DNA of 11,500 bases. Origin: Gemmatimonadota bacterium. GTDB taxonomy: Bacteria > Gemmatimonadota > Gemmatimonadetes > Longimicrobiales > Longimicrobiaceae. A model generated the notes under the pieces. The model saw nothing but the letters and a program-made list of their open reading frames with translations. It was not told where the DNA came from and made no database searches. How positions within the stretch are numbered: the stretch's first letter is position 1; each line of letters begins with the position of its first letter. Where the stretch lies: NCBI GenBank assembly GCA_019348475.1, contig JAHWJJ010000088.1:1-11500 (forward strand), read 5' to 3'. The position numbers and the translations under genes were made by a program. Shown one piece after another: positions 5,746 through 11,500 of the stretch.

Positions 5746-6291
5746 ATGGCGAAAAGCCGGTTCGGGCAGAGAACGTCAGGGATTGAGCCGTCCTCCGCCA
5801 TCAAGCGGCTGCTGCTGCCGTCGCCGGTGGGACCGCTGTTCGTGGAGTACGACCAGGCGGCGGTGCGGCACATCCACTTCTGGCACCAGGGCGCGCACCC
5901 GCCGGCGGGCACACGCGTGGAGCCCACGCGCGACGACCCGCTGGGGTGGAAGGTGGCCGAGCAGCTGCGCGAGTACTTTGCCGGCGCCCGCCGCGACTTC
6001 GACCTGCCGCTGGCGCCGGAAGGGACGGATTTCCGGAAGCGCGTATGGTCGGCGCTGCGCGGCATTCCCTACGGGGAGACGCGCACCTACGGCCAGGTGG
6101 CGGATTCCATCGAATGCCGCGCGCCGCGCGCGGTGGGGCAGGCCAACCGCCACAACCCCATCCCCATCGTCATCCCCTGCCACCGTGTGCTGGCCTTCAA
6201 CGGCATCGGCGGCTACGCGGGGCAGTGGGGCGACGGCGATGGCCTGGACCGCAAACGCTGGCTCCTGCGCCACGAGGGCGTAGACGTCTGA
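5746..6291 (+). CDS. ogt: Methylated-DNA--protein-cysteine methyltransferase (O6-alkylguanine repair)
   Basis: This 181-residue suicide DNA-repair protein takes the alkyl group from O6-alkylguanine onto its own cysteine. The C-terminal domain is complete: FRKRVWSALRGIPYGETRTYGQVA (96-119, partly the recognition helix region), RAVGQANRHNP (128-138, R128 the base-flipping arginine finger), and the active-site motif IPCHRV (143-148) with C145 as acceptor. After it comes GIGGYAGQWGDG and the closing helix DRKRWLLRHEG. The N-terminal part (about 20-90) matches the ribonuclease-H-like domain of Ogt (SPVGPLFVEYD, LREYFAGARRDFDLPL). There is no Ada phosphotriester domain. The start ATG at 5746 has GGAGG six bases upstream, and an in-frame TTG at 5713 lies within the inverted repeat and is unlikely. 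Whether the organism calls it ogt or mgmt cannot be told. Confidence 0.95.
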   Translation: MAKSRFGQRTSGIEPSSAIKRLLLPSPVGPLFVEYDQAAVRHIHFWHQGAHPPAGTRVEPTRDDPLGWKVAEQLREYFAGARRDFDLPLAPEGTDFRKRVWSALRGIPYGETRTYGQVADSIECRAPRAVGQANRHNPIPIVIPCHRVLAFNGIGGYAGQWGDGDGLDRKRWLLRHEGVDV

Positions 6292-6340
6292 TCGATTCGA
6301 TCGCGCACCCGCACATCCCGCCCTCGCGTTACTCGTCTCG

Positions 6341-6370
6341 CACTCCCGCGCTCCCGCACTCCGCACTTCT
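6341..6370 (+). repeat. Degenerate CACTCCCG repeat abutting the recF start
   Basis: Units are CACTCCCG (6341-6348), CGCTCCCG (6349-6356), CACTCCG (6357-6363) and CACTTCT (6364-6370), followed immediately by the TTG start of recF. They are variants of the CACTYTCG unit in front of the enoyl-CoA hydratase gene. As there, no Shine-Dalgarno sequence is present. The preceding 6292-6340 contains similar CTCGCG/CACCCG pieces but no clean units. Confidence 0.75.
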
Positions 6371-7498
6371 TTGCACCTCCACCGCCTGCACCTGCGCAAC
6401 TACCGGAACTTTGCCGAGCAGGCGCTGGAGTTCCCCGCGCAGGGGGCCGCCATCGTGGGGGACAACGGGCAGGGAAAGACCAACCTGCTGGAGGCCATCT
6501 ACTACCTGGAGATCTTTCGCTCCTTTCGCGGCGCGCCCGACGAACAGCTGGTGCGCTTCGGCGAGGAGGTCTTCCGCGTGGAGGGGCGCCTGGCCGACGC
6601 GGAGGGGCGCGAGCGCTCCATCTCCGCCGCGTTCGACCGGCGGGCGCGCAAGAAGAAGGTGGCGGTGAACGGCGCCGAGCCGGAGCGGCTGGGTGACGCG
6701 CTGGGCCAGGTGGGCGCGGTGATCTTTTCGCCCTCGGACGTGGAGCTGGTGGCGGGGGCGCCGGGCGCCCGGCGGCGCTTCCTGGACATCGTCCTCTCCC
6801 TGGTGGAGCCGGGATACCTGCACGCGGTGCAGCGCTACCGGCAGGCGCTCTTTCAGCGCAACACGCTGCTGCGGCAGGGGAGTCCCCGCGCGCTGATCGA
6901 GGCCTGGGACGAGGGGCTGGTGCTCGCCGGCAGCCGCGTGGCCGCCGCGCGCGCCGCGTGGGTGGCGGAGCGCGCGGAGAGCTTCGCCGGCCACTATGCG
7001 CGGGTGGCGGGCGGGCAGCCGGGGCGCATGGCGTACGCCCCCTCCACCCCCGAGATGGGCGAGGGCGCCGGCGAGGCGCAGCTGGCCGTGGCGTTCCGCG
7101 AGGCGCTGGGCCGCAGCGCCGACCGCGAGCAGCGGCGCGGGATGACGCTGGTGGGCCCCCACCGCGACGACCTGCGCTTCACCATCCGCGGCGCGGACGG
7201 GGCGGCGCTGGAGCTGCGGACGTACGGCAGCGGCGGCCAGCAGCGCACCGCCGCCATCGCGCTGCGCATGGTGGAGGCCGAGACCATCCACGCCGCCCGC
7301 GGCCGCGAGCCCATCATCCTGCTGGACGACGTCTTCGCGGAGCTGGACCCCGGCCGCTCGCAGCGCATCGTCGACTGGATCGAGACCGGGGAGGGGGGGC
7401 AGGTGATCCTCACCTCCCCCAAGCCCACCGACTTCGAGCTGCGCGGCCAGGTGCTCCCCCGCTGGGGCATCCGCGACGGCGTGGTGCTGCCGGGCTGA
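6371..7498 (+). CDS. recF: DNA replication and repair protein RecF
   Basis: RecF is an SMC/ABC-type ATPase that, with RecO and RecR, loads RecA at gaps. The 375 residues include the N-terminal strand LHLRNYRNF (6-14), Walker A GDNGQGKTN (30-38), the early helix LLEAIYYLEIFRSFRG (39-54), the GAPGARRRFLD region typical of RecF, the ABC signature GSGGQQRT (286-293), and Walker B IILLDDVFAELD (315-326) followed by the D-loop and switch region (VILTSP). Length is normal (E. coli 357). The start is TTG at 6371, because the usual RecF beginning (Met then an RxxLxxYRN-like strand) matches here exactly. No Shine-Dalgarno is present, only the CACTCCCG repeat. recF, dciA-like and gyrB are commonly adjacent, but here a leftward astacin gene separates recF from the other two, and dnaA/dnaN are not directly upstream. 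Confidence 0.97.
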   Translation: MHLHRLHLRNYRNFAEQALEFPAQGAAIVGDNGQGKTNLLEAIYYLEIFRSFRGAPDEQLVRFGEEVFRVEGRLADAEGRERSISAAFDRRARKKKVAVNGAEPERLGDALGQVGAVIFSPSDVELVAGAPGARRRFLDIVLSLVEPGYLHAVQRYRQALFQRNTLLRQGSPRALIEAWDEGLVLAGSRVAAARAAWVAERAESFAGHYARVAGGQPGRMAYAPSTPEMGEGAGEAQLAVAFREALGRSADREQRRGMTLVGPHRDDLRFTIRGADGAALELRTYGSGGQQRTAAIALRMVEAETIHAARGREPIILLDDVFAELDPGRSQRIVDWIETGEGGQVILTSPKPTDFELRGQVLPRWGIRDGVVLPG

Positions 7499-7517
7499 CG
7501 CCGGAGTGAGGCCCCAA

Positions 7518-7546
7518 GACGGCCGGAGCCGCGGGGCCCGGCCGTC
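7518..7546. terminator. Hairpin after recF
   Basis: GACGGCCGG (7518-7526) pairs perfectly with CCGGCCGTC (7538-7546) around an 11-base loop, 19 bases after the recF stop. Neither strand has a real T-run after the stem. It sits between convergent genes and may end transcription on either side with help from Rho. Confidence 0.5.
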
Positions 7547-7855
7547 CTCCAGGAGCGGAAAGCTGCGGACCAGTTGCCGGCGACCGGCTGCGTGTGGCCG
7601 ATCTTCTCCCACGACGGGTCCGGCGACAGCACCACCGCGATCATCCGCGCCTGGCGGTCCAGCGTGGCGGTGGCGCGCGTAAGCGTGGCGGTCGCGTCAC
7701 TGGGCGTCAGCTGAACCTGTACCGCACGCCTGTGATGCGTCTATGGGCAGCCCGGAATGGGATCCAACACCAGGTTGCCCCACAACCCACCCCGACCCGC
7801 CGCGGGTGAGCTTCATGCCCGTGGGGATCGAACAAGGGCTGCCACGTACGATGCG
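7547..7855. other. Gene-free stretch between recF and the astacin gene; possible decayed coding remnant
   Basis: No intact gene is visible. On the minus strand, one frame from about 7704 to 7555 reads like coding sequence (LTPSDATATLTRATATLDRQ, then ARMIAVVLSPDPSWEKIG), but it is closed upstream by an in-frame TAG and runs into recF antisense downstream. Another minus frame ends RITGVRYRFS at 7707, which resembles the C-terminal beta-signal of an outer-membrane barrel. These may be scraps of a lost gene or chance. AGCGTGGCGGT occurs twice (about 7659 and 7683). Confidence 0.3.
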
Positions 7856-7898
7856 CCGGGAGCGGCCGCGAACAAAGGTCTTCCGCGCCCGCTCCCGG
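7856..7898 (-). terminator. Hairpin after the astacin gene
   Basis: CCGGGAGCGG (7856-7865) and CCGCTCCCGG (7889-7898) are exact complements, giving a ten-base-pair stem with a 23-base loop. On the minus strand it begins 23 bases after the metalloprotease stop codon, the expected place for a terminator or 3'-end stabiliser, but no T-run follows. Confidence 0.5.
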
Positions 7899-7921
7899 TG
7901 AGCAGGGCCGATCCGCGAGCG

Positions 7922-9163
7922 TCAACAGGTCGACGGCGCGACCTCCGCCGGCCAGCGGGTGCTCTGGCTCCCCACTCCATTCGGGAAACCGGCACTCACG
8001 TCGTAGTAGTATGCGTACGACGCCGACATGTATATGCTGCTGTACAGCACGCAGCGATTCGATCCGGTCCACGTGCGCTGCGTATCCTGCAGGGACAACC
8101 CCGTCGTGCCGCCCACCCCGTCCGTGCTGTGGTCGTAGATGATGGACGTGTCTTCGTAGTCGTTGTACTCCTCGTACACGATGACCAGGTTTACGGCGTA
8201 CCCGGACGCCCCGTTGGACGCGTTCCACGAAATCGTGGGCGTGCCGCCCGCATAGGTAACGGCGACGCCGCTGGGCCCGAACGGCTGATACATGCGGTTG
8301 ATCGTGTAGGTGTCGATCGTGCTGAACGTGCTCCCCGTCCCCATCACGTGCGCGAGCCCGCGGTACGAGTGGATGGTTTGCAGCCGCACGCCGTTGACGA
8401 TCCTTCCGAACGCGTTGCTCGAGTAGTGCATGACCGAGTATTCGTCGTACGTCTCCAGGTCCTGCGCACCACTGCAGTGCTTTTGGAACTGGTCCTCTCG
8501 GCCGGGCTCGATGTTGCCCTCCAGGATATCGACAAAGCTGTCGCGATCGCAGCGGCTTTGCTCGTGCCACATTCCGAGCGCGTGCCCGATCTCGTGGACG
8601 ACCGTCCGCACCCCGCAGCCGTCGCCCAGAAGGAGCTCCTGCGCGCCGCCCACGCGCCCCACAGCGGAGCGGCCGCAGACGCCGGGTTCGGTGGTCCGGC
8701 GGAAGATGATGTAGTTGCTGTCATACGACTGGCGCGGCTGAAAGACGACCCCGGCCACTGTGGCGTGCACCTGGGCGATTCCGTCGTGCACGCGCTGGGG
8801 GTCCGGCAACGCGCCGTCGATCACGTACGGCACCCGGCCGTCAAACCAGCGGCCGGTGGTCTTGACGACGCCGAAGCGGGGCCCATCCGCCCTCCCCGGT
8901 TCCGGGCGGAGCAGTTCCTCGCGGGTGCGGGCGATGCTCTCCGCAGGGCCAAGGTCGATGTCGCCCTCGAAGACGGCGCGGCCGTCCACGATGTCGAAGG
9001 ACACTTCAATGGGCACGCCGTCGCGCAGGATGAATCCGTGTCCCCTGGGTACACCGGTGGTGGGCGTACTGGGTCCGGACGCGGGATCCAGGGGCGCGTC
9101 GCGGCACGCGCCGAGGACGAGGAGCGCGGCGCATACCGCGGCAAGGTGGGCGGAGCGGATCAC
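7922..9163 (-). CDS. Secreted astacin-family (M12A) zinc metalloprotease, predicted lipoprotein
   Basis: The 413-residue product starts with a lipoprotein signal (VIRSAHLAAVCAALLVLGAC; lipobox LGAC, C20 the lipidated residue). The pro-region carries FEGDIDL (65-71), matching the FxGD aspartate-switch motif by which astacin propeptides block the zinc. The catalytic domain (about 100-295) has VPYVIDGAL (111-119), GGAQELLLGDGC (172-183), the full zinc motif HEIGHALGMWHEQSR (190-204; H190, H194 and H200 bind zinc, E191 is the base), and the Met-turn SVMHYSS (243-249, with Y247). C163 and C183 are spaced as astacin Cys64-Cys84. A Tyr-rich C-terminal domain (about 297-405) looks like fibronectin type III. 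The start GTG at 9163 has GGAGG seven bases upstream; longer in-frame versions (to 9367) would bury the signal peptide. The gene is opposite in strand to recF, dciA and gyrB, and its third positions look less GC-rich than theirs, suggesting late arrival. It presumably degrades or processes extracellular proteins. Confidence 0.95.
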   Translation of the reverse strand: MIRSAHLAAVCAALLVLGACRDAPLDPASGPSTPTTGVPRGHGFILRDGVPIEVSFDIVDGRAVFEGDIDLGPAESIARTREELLRPEPGRADGPRFGVVKTTGRWFDGRVPYVIDGALPDPQRVHDGIAQVHATVAGVVFQPRQSYDSNYIIFRRTTEPGVCGRSAVGRVGGAQELLLGDGCGVRTVVHEIGHALGMWHEQSRCDRDSFVDILEGNIEPGREDQFQKHCSGAQDLETYDEYSVMHYSSNAFGRIVNGVRLQTIHSYRGLAHVMGTGSTFSTIDTYTINRMYQPFGPSGVAVTYAGGTPTISWNASNGASGYAVNLVIVYEEYNDYEDTSIIYDHSTDGVGGTTGLSLQDTQRTWTGSNRCVLYSSIYMSASYAYYYDVSAGFPNGVGSQSTRWPAEVAPSTC

Positions 9164-9221
9164 GGGTAGGCCTCCGGCGAGTGGGGTTGAGGAAGTGGCG
9201 TCGAGCCGACGCGTCGTCCTG

Positions 9222-9250
9222 AATATCGTGGCCGTCCCGGTCTTTGGCAA
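9222..9250 (-). promoter_or_regulatory. Promoter for the astacin gene
   Basis: On the minus strand, TTGCCA (9250-9245, five of six) is followed after exactly 17 bases by GATATT (9227-9222, four of six). Transcription would start near 9215, leaving a leader of about 50 bases that includes the GGAGG site. Confidence 0.55.
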
Positions 9251-9392
9251 GAACCGTCCTGAAACGTGTCTGAGTCGCGGCGGTGCGGCAAGGGCATCGG
9301 AGTGCGCGGGCCGCTTGCCGGGGAACCACAAGATGCTGTGCCGCAAGCCAGGAGCACGCCCCCACAACGTGGTTTCGCGCGCACGCGAGGCG

Positions 9393-9401
9393 TGCTAGAT
9401 T
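9393..9401 (+). promoter_or_regulatory. Candidate extended -10 promoter for dciA-gyrB
   Basis: TGC followed by TAGATT (9396-9401, four of six to TATAAT) forms an extended -10 element 37 bases before the dciA-like GTG. The -35 position (9373-9378, TTTCGC) is poor, which is acceptable for extended -10 promoters. It would give the dciA-gyrB pair its own transcription start now that the astacin gene cuts them off from recF. Confidence 0.4.
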
Positions 9402-9437
9402 GATGCGTCCGCCAACCATCCCCGCCGCAACGAGCCC

Positions 9438-9770
9438 GTGAACCGCACCCGCGATCCATCTTCCGGAAAACCACAGGCGGTGGGCGACGTGCTCGCCCGC
9501 TTTCTGGACCGCACGGGGATGGCGCCCAGGGTCGAGGCCGCGGCCGTGATCCCGGAGTGGGCCGACCGCGTGGGCCCCGCCATCGCCGCGGTCACCCAGC
9601 CGCTGCGCGTGAGCGACGGCACGCTGGTGGTGGCGGTGAGCACGTCGGCGTGGATGATGGAGCTGAACCTGATGAAGGCCGAACTGATGCGGCACCTGAA
9701 TGCAGGCAAGGCCGCCGACGCCCCGGGGCGCATCAAGGGGATCGCCTTCGTCATGGACGCCGGCGCATAG
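9438..9770 (+). CDS. dciA: DciA-like DUF721 protein (replicative helicase operator family)
   Basis: This 110-residue small basic protein of the DUF721/DciA family helps load or operate the DnaB helicase in bacteria lacking DnaC/DnaI. The family pattern is clear: AVGDVLARFLDRTG (14-27), VIPEWADRVGPAIAAVTQPL (37-56) with W41, then DGTLVVAVSTSAWMMELNLM (60-79) with W72, and a closing helix LMRHLN (83-88). It is close to the minimal domain; the C-terminal tail seen in some DciA proteins is short (89-110). The start is GTG at 9438 with only a weak CGAG upstream. An ATG at 9519 would remove the first conserved helix. Its place before gyrB matches the recF-DUF721-gyrB order known from actinobacteria and other phyla. 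Helicase loading has been shown only in some members, so the functional name is by family. Confidence 0.87.
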   Translation: MNRTRDPSSGKPQAVGDVLARFLDRTGMAPRVEAAAVIPEWADRVGPAIAAVTQPLRVSDGTLVVAVSTSAWMMELNLMKAELMRHLNAGKAADAPGRIKGIAFVMDAGA

Positions 9771-9800
9771 GCGCGGAGAGAGCTCCGAACCGCCGCGTAA

Positions 9801-11500
<1,700 letters not shown>

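Noticed and set aside
7801..7840. TTCGATCCCC on the minus strand, like a tRNA T-arm
   Set aside because: No matching acceptor, D-arm or anticodon stem can be drawn around it.

Overview
The window is very GC-rich (even by eye, third codon positions are mostly G or C) and gene-dense. It holds nine protein genes apart from one convergent pair and one divergent pair, plus several unusual intergenic repeats. The gene content (Rho, RecF, a DUF721/DciA protein, GyrB, a sensor kinase, an M50 protease and an astacin-type lipoprotein) points to a free-living, probably diderm bacterium. The overall style (GC-rich coding, poor or absent Shine-Dalgarno sites at some genes, short CACT-type and GGGAATA-type repeats between genes) reminds me of Gemmatimonadota such as Longimicrobium. 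That assignment is an impression from memory and was not tested.

Left part (1-2563): the 5' part of rho runs leftward off the window and is divergent from a rightward M50 site-2-type membrane protease (740-1870). A small unrecognised 118-residue protein follows (2129-2485). It has the best sigma-70-like promoter in the window and a terminator-like palindrome after it.

Middle part (2564-6291): a one-TM orphan sensor histidine kinase overlaps by 10 bases a DapA-superfamily aldolase that resembles 4-hydroxy-2-oxoglutarate aldolase. The aldolase stop codon lies inside a heptamer repeat array. A 428-base gene-free stretch follows, full of nested hairpins and ending in an octamer repeat that abuts the start of an enoyl-CoA hydratase gene. 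A second repeat/inverted-repeat tract separates this from an O6-alkylguanine-DNA alkyltransferase gene (ogt).

Right part (6292-11500): recF, dciA-like (DUF721) and gyrB form a recognisable piece of the classic bacterial replication cluster. It is interrupted by a leftward gene for a secreted astacin-family (M12A) zinc metalloprotease lipoprotein (7922-9163), bounded by hairpins on its 3' side and by its own promoter on its 5' side. The arrangement looks like an insertion into the recF-dciA-gyrB order. gyrB is cut by the right edge.

Most genes are housekeeping. The features most worth a second look are the intergenic short-repeat families, two of which sit directly against start codons that have no Shine-Dalgarno sequence, the nested hairpin element, and the astacin gene in the replication cluster. 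I see no CRISPR array, tRNA, rRNA, transposase or defence system.
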